64,000 nt of DNA from Agrypnia vestita (taxonomy: Eukaryota > Arthropoda > Insecta > Trichoptera > Phryganeidae): the NCBI GenBank assembly GCA_016648135.1, contig JADDOH010002002.1:175254-239253 (forward strand), read 5' to 3'. Below are positions 11,113-22,289 of this stretch, in pieces; the first letter of the stretch is position 1; every line of letters begins with the position of its first letter. Made by a program: the position numbers and the translations under genes. The notes under the pieces are model-generated. The model made no database searches, was not told the DNA's origin, and saw only the letters and a program-made list of their open reading frames with translations.

Positions 11113-11705
11113 GGTATATCAAAGCGACCGCGGAAGACGTGGCATGACAGATTAACCAGATACTTGAAGATTTATGTATTTATTTATTAACGCCTAAAGG
11201 GCTTTTACAACAGATAGGTAAAGTGAACATTAACAGAATATATAGTTTAAAGAAAGAAAAATAACATGTAATCATAATAATGACATAAAGAGGAAAGAAA
11301 ATACTTAAAATACAGATACAACTATATAAAGATAAATATAATATAAAGTAAAAAGAAAGTAAGAAGCATAAGAAAAACGTAATGTAATAGAAATTTAAAA
11401 ACAAAAAAGTAATAATTTAGAGTAAAAAGATATAGCACAAGCTTTGAAAGTCATATTATAATTAGAAATATACATACAAATACAAATCAATTATTTAAGT
11501 CCAATTGGACAAAAATTAGATAGTAATCTTTCAATACACCTTGGAAAGATGGTCCCGTTAGAAGCCTCAACAACCGTCGAGCTTGCATGCGAAGATGTAC
11601 GAATGTGGATGAGGCGAGAGTTTTATGTCAGGACAGAAGAGTATGGCGCTCTATCCTCTCTGCCTACCCCCACGGGGAAACGGCGTGATGGTAAGTAAGT
11701 AAGTA
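11113..11705 (+). pseudogene. RTE-like LINE, C-terminal relic, split by another repeat
   Basis: The first piece reads RPRKTWHDQINQILE (about 11127-11170). After an AT-rich interruption the frame family resumes as RACMRRC(T)NVDEARVLCQDR and AYPHGETA (about 11570-11690). This order (RPR.TW.DQI, RACM.RCMNVDEA, C.DR..W) is the tail of a reverse-transcriptase-bearing LINE; the copies at 48.8-49.1 and 43.75 kb are the same family on the minus strand. It ends in a (TAAG)n run at 11690-11705, matching the simple-sequence ends usual for RTE-type LINEs. Only the C-terminus is present and the frame is broken. Confidence 0.75.
11170..11540 (-). mobile_element. LINE 3' tail nested in the RTE-like relic
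   Basis: TTATTTATTAACGCC followed by AAAGGGCTTTTACAAC starts an AT-rich block that interrupts the LINE relic. The phrase is a hairpin-prone tail like those at 2.6, 24.5 and 54.7 kb. The exact junctions are uncertain by tens of bases and no coding portion is left. Confidence 0.4.
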
Positions 11706-12478
11706 TGTGAGTATCAAATTTTTAATAACACAATTATTGGATTTTGTCTCCAGAGGGTCAACATTGCGATAAATTTCCCTCAAAGATGAAGCTATTTATA
11801 TGGTAAAGTATTTATGGCAGTTTTTTTGGCATTCAGGGCTTACGGCCTGTCGTGAGGCTGGCTTAAGTGATCACTTTATAGAATGTAACATTCACCGACT
11901 GCATCCATGATTCGATCACAAATCTATCAAATTTGAAATGTTTTTTATGTGCTTTATTTTTACATGCACCTTGTTTACTTTATTTTTATACAACCAAGCT
12001 ATTGCCATTTATGGTTGAAGTTTGTCATTCCCGTAAAATATTATGTATGTAGATATCTCAAAAAAGACTTACCTATATAAATATTTTCACATATAAATAT
12101 TCGTCTTCGTCTCCATAATTTATCTTATTTTTTTAGTTAACGTCAAGGGAATGTGAAAAAACTTCAATGAATTTTTATTACTCAACATTTAGCGTTGTTA
12201 TTATATGAAATAAAAATTATTTTTCTTTTTTATTTAAATTATTTATTATACAATTTTTCAATTATAATTTATAATACGATACAATTTATTATACAATATA
12301 ATTATTTACTAATGTCAAATATGTGACATGATGTTTGGTTTAGCATTAAAAATAAATACCTAGTAAATAAGAGGTATTGAGATTAATCTTCTACATATTA
12401 TTCTACATACTATAATATTGACAAATTAAGTCTACTACATAAAATTTATGTGCACACCGGATGTTCCTCTTAATATAT
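11706..12478. other. AT-rich DNA with one dispersed repeat (family X)
   Basis: 11780-11925 matches the repeat near 20.6 kb, sharing GGCTGGCTTAAGT.ATCACTTTA and AATGTAACATTCACC. The remainder is AT-rich and unassigned. Confidence 0.55.
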
Positions 12479-13119
12479 TGTAAGGAAATGGTAAGAAGAA
12501 GGAGTTGCGCACTCTCCAAACCCATTGCAATACGTCGCTTTGGAATAATACTAGAATGCTCCATAATAGCCTACAACAACACTGGAATTATCTAAAACAT
12601 TCGGGAGATGCCTATAATAGCCTAGAAGCAACGGGAGCCTTCTCCTAAACACTTGAAAGAAAAATAATATTCTCGAGAGCTCGAAAGACCAGCGTATCGC
12701 GTATATACAGCAGCACGCGCTACGCAATTAAGTTTTTTTGATATTTCTATCAGTGCAAAACTAGCCGCAGGACGACGGCAGGTGTGGCCAGTCGTGGAAT
12801 TTTGGAGCGATAGATATTAAACGAAATAATCCAGCGAAGTACCTAAGTGGTGAAATAAATAAGTTGTGAAATAAATAAGTTTATTTCACCACTCAGTTAC
12901 TCCACGCGATTAAAATGGATTATTCTAGCAACTGGATAATAAAGTAAATTTTCATAGACGAGTGATAAATTGCGAAATTGTGTGATTTAAAGAAGTGTGT
13001 ATTAATTGAATTCGTGTGAAGTGACTTTGTTTATTTTAAAATTAATTAATAACTAATTAATAAATCGCTAATTTATTTCCAATGTTTTAATTTACCTATC
13101 AAAGCTACGACCCGTGACA
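12479..13119 (+). mobile_element. Gypsy-style solo LTR, ATAT target
   Basis: A 641-bp block starts TGTAAGG, ends CCGTGACA and is flanked by ATAT on both sides (12475-12478 and 13120-13123). A TATA-like GTATATACAG lies near 12700 and AATAAAG near 12938. GTGGCCAGTCGTGGAATT (about 12785) is shared with the LTR at 19.3-19.8 kb and, inverted, with 21.5-22.3 kb. Four-base ATAT duplications are known for some gypsy lineages such as Drosophila 17.6 and 297. No internal retroviral-type genes adjoin, hence solo. Confidence 0.7.
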
Positions 13120-14490
13120 ATATCTTAGAAATTTCGCAATAGTGATGTTACGAGTTATTAATTACATTATTGATTGAAATATTCGTGGAAATACGGTATC
13201 TAAGGAGAATTTCGTTCGGTCTATGAATGGTTGTGTAAGAAACGAACGCGTAATATAAAATTTACGTGAAACGGGATTGAATTAGTTACCTGGTTTGGGG
13301 AAATACTTGGAAAAATACAAAATATATGTCAGGGTTAAAGCTTTCCTATCGATATTCATAATTTTATATCCGAGAAATTAACAAATTTTATTATTATTAT
13401 TTTATATAATCAAATACATCTCTCTGCGATGTAAATTTTACAATACTTTTCTGCTCCCCTAAACCTAGGTCAGTAGACATATGCACCTCAGTTTTGGACT
13501 CAAAACAAAATTTTGTTAAGAAAACCATCACCCATCGTGTATAAAAACATGTCTCTATTGATGAACAAACATAGAAATACATTGACACAGAATACCATCT
13601 TTTATAAATGTTTTAATAGGATCCTTGCTTGTGCCTGCTGATTTTAGATCATTATTTTTCATAAGGGCTTCTAACGAGAGAAGTAGTCTATTTATTTCTA
13701 TGATATTCTCAAAAAACGATACATATACGAATATTTTGACAGTCCCTACCTATACCGTCGAATCTGTGAAAATTCGATTTAATATCGTTCGTTTTATTAT
13801 CTTAAACTATCAAATTTACTGTATATTTTTGGATAATATTAAAAAAAACTTAATATTTGCTTTCTTGTGACGAAAATTAAACCTTTTTTAAATTGTCCGA
13901 AAATATAGAGTAAAATGATTTTTAAAGATAATAAAAAGAAAATCAAATATTTGCGGATTCGATAGTACATATACGTAGGAAATGATGCTTTAAAAAATCT
14001 ATATAAAAAAGGTTAGTTTACTTAACACGAGAACCAATTTTAACCATAAGGGTATAATTTTTTAAAGGTTGTTTAACAAAATTGAATATTATGCCATTTT
14101 TAAAATTCTTATACATTAAGTTTAGGGAGGTGCTTATACATTATTTTATAACTTAAGTTTTCAAGTATCAGGAGAATGTTTGAGGAATGCAACCTTCCCA
14201 CACAATCCAGGCTCAAATATTTTCTGGGACAGCTGTTAATGTCATTTGTAAACCGACATAAAGCTACGTTCAATTCCTAAATCTCAAAAGAATTTTGTTT
14301 GAAACTTAAATAAAGTTTTATATTTTGAGTGTAGATGCAAATAATTGTTTAATATTAAAAATATACATAACATTAAAAAATCTTTACCATTTAAGATTTT
14401 CACACGTATAAAAAGAATTTTTAATTTCGTAAAAGAAATAAATATTATTGAAAAAAGATTTTATTTGCAAAAAAAAAATCTTTTTACCTT
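13120..14490. other. AT-rich DNA, nothing recognised
   Basis: Short frames occur on both strands (for example 13397-13588 and 13625-13870), but none has a recognisable motif and the composition is that of noncoding DNA. Confidence 0.55.
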
Positions 14491-14499
14491 TTTAACCCG

Positions 14500-14706
14500 C
14501 CGGGTGCTAAAGAATAAGTTTCCAAGTTTTGAGTCCGATTGGCCGAACGGTACAGATTTTCGTTTAAAATATATCAGGGGGCAGGGAAGTAGTAAAAGGG
14601 GAGGGGGGAAATGTCGCATTTGTTACCCGCCTGGTCCTGAAGCATAAGTATTCAAAATTTGTGTCCAATCGGATAAACGGTGTAGAGAACATATAGATAG
14701 ACAGAC
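14500..14706. repeat. Two diverged direct repeats ending in a GACA tract
   Basis: AAGAATAAGTTTCCAAGTTT (about 14509) and AAGCATAAGTATTCAAAATT (about 14640) begin two similar units about 120 bp apart, each running into CGATTGG/CAATCGG and CGAACGG/TAAACGG words. A (GACA)n tract follows and is the insertion site of the Penelope-like element. Confidence 0.6.
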
Positions 14707-14718
14707 AGACAGACATTG

Positions 14719-14772
14719 ATCTTCAAGTTTGTGTTTACTGGGGTATTATGCCGTGTTGTTACGACCTTTCGG
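14719..14772. repeat. Left 54-bp inverted arm of the Penelope-like element
   Basis: It is exactly complementary to 15232-15285. The first nine codons of the downstream reading frame fall inside this arm, so the frame's apparent start is created by the inverted repeat and is not the native one. Confidence 0.95.
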
Positions 14773-15200
14773 ATAACTGCGATAAAGTATACGTGGGACA
14801 AACGGCGCGTACAATTTCCAAAAGGGTCAACGAGCACAAACGGGCATGCAATCTCAGTCATCCAGAAAAATCAGCACTGGCTGAGCATTTTCTGGATACC
14901 GGCCATCATTTTGCATTCGAACCGAAAATCCTTGGAAAGCCTAAGAGTCACCATACGCGTCTTATCAAGGAAGCACTAGAAATCTACAAGCACCCGATAA
15001 ATATTAATAGAGATGATGGTCTCAAATTAAAAACATCTTGGTATCCGGCGCTTCAAAGTCATTCTCGTCGCAGACTCCGCAGAGATAGTGATCAAACAAC
15101 AGATGAAGCATACACACAACACATCATGACTTCGGCACGGTATTGCAAGCCGATACTTAACCACAACACCAACATTCACAACAACACTCAGCCCCGATGA
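14748..15200 (+). pseudogene. Penelope-like GIY-YIG endonuclease domain, 5'-truncated
   Basis: The 150-residue frame contains the GIY-YIG nuclease that Penelope-like elements carry behind their reverse transcriptase. It nicks the target DNA for primed reverse transcription (family knowledge). Visible signatures are CDKVYVGQT (residues 11-19), with KVY and YVG standing for the GIY and YIG strands, and R26 and H30 of KRVNEHKR. SALAEHFLDTGHHF (42-55) and the catalytic-type glutamate in IKEALEIYKHP (73-83) follow, then INRDDGLKL (86-94). The frame is intact to its stop, but the reverse transcriptase part is absent and the first residues come from the inverted arm. The hammerhead core overlaps the stop region. 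It is not expected to function alone. Confidence 0.85.
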
Positions 15201-15230
15201 TGGACCCTGCAATGGGATCCGAAACGTCGG
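15194..15230 (+). ncRNA. Hammerhead ribozyme-like core, variant
   Basis: CCGATGA, where CUGAUGA is expected, is followed by a GGACCC...GGGATCC helix II and GAAACGTC. The U-to-C change at the second core base may weaken cleavage. It sits just before the right inverted arm, the position known for Penelope-like terminal repeats. Confidence 0.55.
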
Positions 15231-15231
15231 C

Positions 15232-15285
15232 CCGAAAGGTCGTAACAACACGGCATAATACCCCAGTAAACACAAACTTGAAGAT
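15232..15285. repeat. Right 54-bp inverted arm of the Penelope-like element
   Basis: A perfect reverse complement of 14719-14772. It is followed by 33 bp of unique tail before the target duplication. Confidence 0.95.
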
Positions 15286-15331
15286 TCTGAGTGGCCGTGA
15301 AAACTTGAGAACATTCTTAGACAGACATTGA

Positions 15332-17525
15332 GTTTTATAGGTATAGATTCGCGCTTAGTGTGGGGTTGCATTTTTTTAAATGTATACCTCATGTTTTAAA
15401 TTTTGTATTAAAGCAATTTGTTGAAACTGAAAACATTAGTTGCATATTTTTCCACGAATGTAATTCAACACGGTGGAAATTCTCCGTGAGTAATAGTGTC
15501 AAAGTCGACACAGCGAAAACAAATTAGGGTTCATTTTTCTCCTCCAGTGTAGGTACACGGCGAGCCGCTGCTAAGATTTATGCACGCCGCACAAAATGTC
15601 AAGATCTTACGGTCATTACACGTTGTCGGCTCGGGGTGGCGTCGAGTCGTGATGTACATTTTTATTAAAAAAAAAATATATATATTTTTAACTTTATTGC
15701 ATTTATTCGATTCTTTGTCTAAGGAAAAATACCTACTCATATTCTGAAAATACATTTTTCACAAAATATGTTCGTAAAATGCGTACGTGGTGTATGTTTG
15801 GGTGGTTTGGAGATGGTTTGGAGCAGTTTTTCGTGTCACCACCGTCGTGCGACGGAAAAGCTCCAAAGGCGAAGGATATTTGATGATTTATTATCTCGAT
15901 AAAACAAGTACAAAATATACATGAGTACTCTGAGGGCCATAGCCTCCGGCCACCCGCCGGAGGTCTACGAAGGACTGACATGCCTGCCTAGGGCGTGTGC
16001 CTCTTTTATATAATTTACGAACAAAGGAGTCTTGGAGTGCGGCTGTGTGAGTGTGAAGAAATCGTCCGAAATGCTGATGGTGCAATGACCTGCCGGTTGC
16101 GATGGTCTTGCTCGTGCCTCTATTTGCTTATGTGGCATTCATTGCCACTGTGTGTGTGTGACCTTAATTGGTGGTTTTTGCATTGTGGTATGAATTCCAC
16201 ATAAGTTTGGTACCAACTAAAATCCTAGTATTTGTTTTCTTCCTACCAATCATATTTTGTTGCAATCAAGCAGTCTACGTAAAGGCACCTTGCTGTCAAC
16301 ATTCTCTACGCCGTGCGCATTTAAATCGGTCACATAGACATACCATTTGTTCTTCAATGACTACTATTTAATAATAAGAGCTTCTATTTATAAAATTGAG
16401 TGAAAGTGTGGTGATGAATAATCAATATTAAACAGAAAACAATAATTATTGTGTGACAAGGCGATCAGACTCTAGTGCAATCAAGGATCAAAGTGAGAAG
16501 ATACTCAAAACCAACACAAATATTACAGTCCATTATTATTTCTGTCGTTATACTATAGCAACATCCCCAACAGTGTATTTAGATTTTTTTAATAGACACG
16601 TGTTTCTATTTACACGGATTATGTGTCGTATCATAATTATTTTATTTCTAAACAATGTATATTTTTAAACAAAGCTTAACATTTGTGCTGTAAAAATAAG
16701 ACCATCCTAGTGATCTCCTAGGACGAGATTTTAATCCCCAACCACTCAAACATTAGCCTTTTAAATGCCAAGGGTTTAAAAAAAAAAACATTACCAAACG
16801 GATTATTATCAGATTTCAAAACAACACTATAAGATGTAATCGTCTATAAAATGTTCGGAATTATCTATCATCCACAAACAGCAAATCGACTTTAAATAAA
16901 TTACATTGAAAATGGTGTTTAATTCTGTCTCCGATCGAAAGATGCATATGATCATGCATTAAATTTGGCGTGTAAATACGCTCATGGCATTTAAAGCTCT
17001 AGGCAAACCATCTTAACACCAGACTCACAACTCTTTCCTACTGATTGTATAAATTTAAATTATTTTATTATTTTCATTTCTGCAATATTTTTTACTTTTT
17101 CTAAATATTCTTTACTTTTTCTTAATATTCTTAATATATCCCACCGTAATCCGACACATTAGTGAGTGTCCGGCAATATTAATGTTGACAAATAGCTCGT
17201 TGTCGGCTGGGTGGCAGGCAATTCTTGAATTAGGCGTAGACAGTCACGAACAGTCTCGAAGATTACTGCACTGGGTGATCCACGATCTACCCTTAGAACA
17301 ATCGATCAACCCTTATAAGAATAGTTAACCGACATACTGTTATAAATGGATACATTATGCAAGAGATACCTTTAACAAAGCATACAATGATATTATGTTT
17401 TTATGAAGAAATTGTATTTTTATACTACGGGTAACAATAGCTAATAATCCAGATCCTCCTTAACATCGGGTACCCTCTGATACCACGCAAACTACACTCT
17501 ATCCTCCCTTATTGGCCGTGAAAAT
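15332..17525. other. Unannotated DNA with a few GC-richer patches
   Basis: 15540-15660 and 15770-16080 are GC-richer than their surroundings and not recognisably repetitive. 15873-15886 contains TGATGATTTATTA, which resembles a PBC/Hox composite site. 17140-17330 is a similar complex patch. No coding exon could be supported. Confidence 0.4.
15943..15963. repeat. GC-rich hairpin
   Basis: CCTCCGGC and GCCGGAGG pair perfectly around a five-base loop. Its function is unknown. Confidence 0.8.
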
Positions 17526-17529
17526 ATAT

Positions 17530-17834
17530 TGTCACGTGATTCTAGAAATCGAGGAGAATGGCACATAACCGAAGGTGGGGAAATATTTTGGAAGAAACCC
17601 ATATGCACCAAAATACGCCAGAAGTTTCAGGAACTCGAGCGGTTATAAATTACGTTGAAAACGCGTGTGGAACAATAGTTGGCTGTGAAAAGTAAGACGA
17701 GACCATAGAAAGCGAAACCAGACACAAGAAGTGAAGCGGCAATTCAATATGACCAGCAACGATAAATTAAGAAACTATCTACCGGGCATTCAATAGTAAA
17801 TAAAGTGCTGTGATTTTAGTTTAATACTATAACA
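17530..17834 (+). mobile_element. Gypsy-style solo LTR, 305 bp, ATAT target
   Basis: It starts TGTCACGTGATTC, ends ACTATAACA and is flanked by ATAT at 17526-17529 and 17835-17838. TATAAAT at 17644 and AATAAAG near 17799 give a promoter and polyA signal in the expected order. No internal region adjoins. The duplication is short and AT-rich, so chance cannot be excluded. Confidence 0.6.
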
Positions 17835-17932
17835 ATATATGAATAAAATGTGTTATGGTTAATGTGTATTTTTTTCAAAATAGGATTCCATCAATTTCAC
17901 TCAACTAAGTTTTTTTGAGATTACATGAAGAT

Positions 17933-18121
17933 GAGTAGCTTATTGGTCTTGTGGTTAGGATTCTCGCCTCGTGATTCAAAGATCGCGGGTTCGAATCTCA
18001 CTCCAAAGCAGCAAGTTAGTCCTATGTTTATAGCACGAGCATTTAGCTTAATTTGAAAATAGTAAGAATTTTGATGTGACACGTATTCCGTGTTCACATC
18101 TTTATTTTTTAAAAAAATCAC
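17933..18121 (+). mobile_element. tRNA-derived SINE, family S1, copy 2
   Basis: Box A-like TAGCTTATTGGTCTTGTGG and box B GGGTTCGAATCTC are both well kept. The body GCATTTAGCTTAATTTG and the CGTGTTCACATCTTTATT end match the other S1 copies. It ends in a short A/T tail. Confidence 0.9.
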
Positions 18122-19273
18122 CTCAATCTTAGAACCAACTCAGTGACATTCATTCATCCTTTAATTTTTTCCAACCAATAATAATTCTCCGAGGTATGAC
18201 AGGTGAATCCCAATCCTACCCAGCATCTCACCTTTTAAGGATTTATAGGGTTTTCCGTCACCATGGGTGTATGTACCTAGCGTGTTCACGGAGATACCAT
18301 TTCTTATACATACGTTGTATTACGTATCCGTAATATTATATCCGCATCCATGTTGCCAGCCAATGATTAGAATGCCACCCTGGTACACCAAAGGAATTCG
18401 ATTCCACTAGCAGCTATCCTAGACAGTTCTCAACACAAACACAGACCTGATAGGAACCTCAAAATATGCTAACGTTAAGAATTTAAAAGAAAAATTTTTA
18501 ATGTAATATTTGAACACTTTTGAGGAAATTAAATTAAAGTTGTCATTTTTTTAATTGAAGTCAAATCAAATGTTAATAAGTTCTGATTAATTTGAAGTAT
18601 TTCTAAGATCGCGAAGCCTTCCATAGACTAAACGATTCCAACTAGAATTGATTATAATTAAATTTAAATTTCTCTCTCCAGATCTGAAACCCGATGGTGG
18701 AGCCATTACGAAAGATTTATACCCCACCTCCGACAAAACGTAATTAATAAATTCATTTTTTTCCTATAAAGGAAGTCATTTGTAACTTTGATAAATGCTC
18801 TCGAACACTTCTGGGCGATTCCAATGTCGCCTCTGCGGACGTTTAAAAACAAACACAGGTACAAATCACCCTCACCTCGAGAGGTATAAATATTTTTGTG
18901 ACACCGACGTCAAACATAATGAAGGCAGCATATGTCATACGGAATTATAAAACCGGACTAGGAGTTTATTCACCACTATAAATTAGACCCGGCAGCTTAG
19001 CCGGGGAGCGAGCCGAAGACCCTCGTCACGGGGCCGCTAATACCACTCAACTTTCATCAGATTAGAAACACGCCACTAACGTATATCAGAAACACGCCGA
19101 TTCTGAGGATCTCCGGAGAAACCCTTTGGGCTCGAGGCGGCAATGAAATGAAAAACTAATCAGGTTTTATGCCATTCCTTTGTAGGGGGAATAAGTCAAA
19201 TAAATTCCTATCGGAAAGCGAAAAAACACCGGGGTTACTTCGCAGCATCGTTTATCTGCCGCTTATATATTGA
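18122..19273. other. Unannotated DNA, GC-richer near its end
   Basis: 18950-19180 is distinctly GC-richer (CCGGCAGCTTAGCCGGGG and similar) and contains a direct repeat of AGAAACACGCC (19062 and 19089). It could be noncoding regulatory DNA or an old element. No coding evidence was found. Confidence 0.4.
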
Positions 19274-19277
19274 ATAT

Positions 19278-19787
19278 TGTAAAAAGAGATTACGTACAGA
19301 ATTTGTTGTACAACAATAAGTCTCTAGTACATTCTAGGACACACTACCACACTCTGTAACTATCCACAACATTCGGGAAACGTCTATAAACGTCTGCAAC
19401 ATTATCGTAAACACTAAAATAATCTAGGAGTTTTTCGTATAAAAAGCGAAACCAGCACTACACGGCGTTGAGTTTGTTTAGACGTTACTACCAGCGCGAT
19501 ATCAGCAACGGAACGGCGGCCAGGGTGGCCAGTCGTTGAATTCGAAGCGACCGATATCAAGCGAAATATCTACTCACGTGCGATAGTGAACAGAATTTTT
19601 TTAAAGTATTACCCAGCGATAATAAAGTGTTTATAAATGAATGATAAATTGCAAAGTAGTGTAAATTAGAGATAAATGCTACAGATTTATTTGTGTCAAT
19701 TTATTTAAATGACTAATCGCTAGTTAAAAAATCGTTAATTATAATTTCCAGTGCTTTCATTTGTCTCCGAAAGCCATGTCCTTGACA
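19278..19787 (+). mobile_element. Gypsy-style LTR related to the 12.5-kb copy
   Basis: It shares GGTGGCCAGTCGTTGAATT, AATGATAAATTGC and the closing ...CTTGACA with the LTR at 12.5-13.1 kb. A good TATA box (GTATAAAAAGCG, about 19438) is present. The proposed start TGTAAAAAGAG is preceded by ATAT and the end is followed by AAAT, a 3/4 duplication, so the left boundary is less sure than the right. Confidence 0.6.
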
Positions 19788-20600
19788 AAATGTAATATAA
19801 CTAAAATCCAAAGTATTTAGCCACTGTTAATATATTTTCACATTGAGGTGAGCAAAATGAATCAAGACGACGGAAGAAAGTCATTTTGAAATGGTTTAAC
19901 ACAATAATGTATACTTATACCCACATGGTTAAGTGATCGCACAGTCAATATTGACATTTATATTTATCTATATAATTAAGGTGAAATTTTTCAACTTTTA
20001 AACATTTAAATTTATTTAATTAAATGTCGCATTTTATTTACAGTTACATTTAATTATACACTACCATTAAAAATAGACACTGCAATATTCTACAAAAATA
20101 TCTCAAGTATTCTGTAAAAAATTTAAAAAAAATATTTATGTGGTCTGGAGTTATTCTACAGTGTAATCAAATATGTATTGCTATAATAAAAAAAACATGA
20201 TCAAAACTATCTCCAATACACATTTTTGTTACATTTTCAAAGAGACACCCCATTTTTTACATAAGTAAATAAGAATATACTTTTATTTAGTTAAAAAAAA
20301 GAAATAAGATTATTTTTTTCAAACATAAAATACTTTATCTTTGAAATTTGTATTGAATTGAAAAATGAAATTGAAAAAAAAAGAGTTAAAAAAAAGAAAT
20401 ACGATTATTTTTTTCAAACATAAAATACTACTCATAAAACATAAAACTTATATATTAAACTTACATTTCACACATTTTGTACTTAAACAACGAGAATTAA
20501 TTAGACTAATTACTTCCTTCAGATATATTGATATTTTTAGCCTAAAAAAGACTTAGGAATCAAACAATTCACTAAATAATTTATTATCAAGATATGTTAT
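19788..20600. other. Very AT-rich DNA with a local direct duplication
   Basis: 20287-20335 and 20384-20430 are near-identical copies of a block containing TTTTTTTCAAACATAAAATACT, about 97 bp apart, so a small segmental duplication. Nothing else was recognised. Confidence 0.6.
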
Positions 20601-20760
20601 TATAGATGTCTCATAGAGACGAAGCAATATTTTTATATGGAACAGTAGGTATGGAAGTCTTTTTGGGTGTTCATAAGACTTACGACTTATCGTACGGCTG
20701 GCTTAAGTAATCACTTTACACAATGTAACATTCACCATTTCCATCCATGGTACACTACCA
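20601..20760 (+). repeat. Dispersed repeat family X, copy 20.6 kb
   Basis: It begins GATGTCTCATAGAGACGA and continues through GTAGGTATGGAAGTCTTT, ACTTACGACTTATCG and GGCTGGCTTAAGTAATCAC to AATGTAACATTCACC. Relatives occur at 11.8 kb, 46.85 kb (5' part only) and 58.4 kb (minus strand). Termini and class are unknown. Confidence 0.7.
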
Positions 20761-21499
20761 CATATATCACATTTTTGGAAGTTGTATATATTATGTTCAA
20801 CTTACACAAATTGTTTCGTATGCGAGTTTTATTTTTGCTACCGCCACCTATAATCCAAACCTTTTTCATTCCCATAATCCAATACAGATGTCACTATTGA
20901 TGATAAGGTATGTATATATTTTTTTATAATAGATAAAATTCATTATTGTGTTCATTAAAAATTTGGATATAACTTCTCAAAATATTCTAAAGTAATTATT
21001 ATTTTGAATGTGGTTTAAAAATCGCGTGTCTGTTTGTGGGTAAACTTGTTAAATATTCGTAAGGCTAACCCAACAAGCAAAGTAACCCCAGTTGTAGTTT
21101 CCGGAAACAGACTTTGTCGCCCTTGTTTTATGCTGAAATGCCTTTACATTGTATTCCTCCCTCGGAGAAGGGTTAGATTTTGGGGTAATTTAATAAAAAC
21201 AGAGTTATCTCCGCGGATCAGCTACGGGGGCCGTGGTGCGAAGTAAATCGAACGGAATGAGTGTAATATGTGTCAAAATCTTTTTGTTTTATTGCGCCCC
21301 TGGTGAATTGCTATACGGGGTGAAAAAGTTTAATACAATTTGGATCAAATAGCAAATAAATGGTTAATACAGAGCAGAAAACGTACGAATGACCAAGAAA
21401 AAAATAAGAATTTCAGATTGAGAAATATCGATGGTGACAATTTTGTTCTCATTATTTGGGCATTTTTGTTTTAAGGCACTTGTGTGGAAAATTTTTGGT
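20761..21499. other. Unannotated DNA
   Basis: Nothing coding was recognised. 21080-21240 is somewhat GC-richer with no known motif. Confidence 0.45.
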
Positions 21500-22285
21500 G
21501 TATAGAGTGAAGAATAAACAAAATAGAAATGAATTTAATCGCTCACTTGTCGATAAGAACTCCTTCGAATATTTCACTTAAAATCTCTCACTCCGATTTC
21601 CACGACTGAATCCTACTTAGCAACGTCAAAACAAACTCAATTGCGCGGTGGATGCTGCATTACACGGGGTACTCTGGTCTTTAGAACTCTCGAGATTATT
21701 TTCTTTTTTAGTGTTTGGGAGAAGATTCCCGTCGCTTCTAGGCTGCTCCAGGCGTCTCCAGAATATTGTTGTTCGATATTCGTGACGTCAAATTGGCACA
21801 GAAATTGATTGTTTACAGAATATTGTTCTTTTCTCTCGAAAATTAATCCTACCCTCAACCTGTTTCAACTTACCTTTCGTTTCGACAAGTCTCACTATCT
21901 CGTTGTTAAAACGTCAATTTTCGTCTTGTGTTTAAATGTGCATCTTATAAACATTCTATTACCTCGTCACCGCCAGACAGCTGGATTAACGCGCCTTGGT
22001 GGCCAACCGAGTGAAACAGTTGTTTGGTGAGGTGACGCCAAGAGACAAAAAGATGAGTCGAAACATCCTCATCCCTTTCTCGATCCAATACAGTCCATTT
22101 TTTTTTCGTTGTTCCTTTATCCTTTCCTATTTCCCAACCATAATCCCGATCCCCCACGTACGTAGCGAATTCGCGTCGCGTACAGCTATAGATAATCCTA
22201 GAGTGCTGTAGGCTGTTCAGTGCATTCTGTAGTATTGTTTCAAAGTGACATATTACAAGGGATTCGAACAATGAGTAATTCCTTG
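21500..22285 (-). mobile_element. Gypsy-style LTR, minus strand, apparently interrupted
   Basis: Two pieces match the inverted 12.5-kb LTR. The first includes TTCCACGACTG (about 21598) and CGTCGCTTCTAGGCTGCTCC (about 21731). The second includes TAGATAATCC (about 22190) and GTAGTATTGTTTCAAAGTGA (about 22231). About 420 bp of unrelated sequence (roughly 21770-22188) separate them, best read as an insertion or a lineage-specific block. Outer ends are approximate. The 198-codon minus-strand frame at 21945-22541 runs across these units and is not a recognised protein. Confidence 0.5.
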
Positions 22286-22289
22286 TGCT

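Larger units (their letters stand above)
14707..15331 (+). mobile_element. Penelope-like element, 599 bp, with 13-bp target duplication
   Basis: AGACAGACATTGA occurs at 14707-14719 and 15319-15331, bracketing the insert. Inside, a 54-bp arm (14719-14772) recurs as a perfect inverted copy at 15232-15285. Between the arms lie a GIY-YIG reading frame and a hammerhead-like core. Inverted terminal repeats joined head-to-head to a 5'-truncated body are a known habit of Penelope-like elements. Perfect arm identity and an open 150-codon frame suggest a young copy. The reverse transcriptase is missing, so it cannot move by itself. Confidence 0.85.

Noticed and set aside
18360..18420. Degenerate tRNA-like SINE head (AATTCGATTCC)
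   Set aside because: Box A is not convincing and no SINE body follows; it could be chance.
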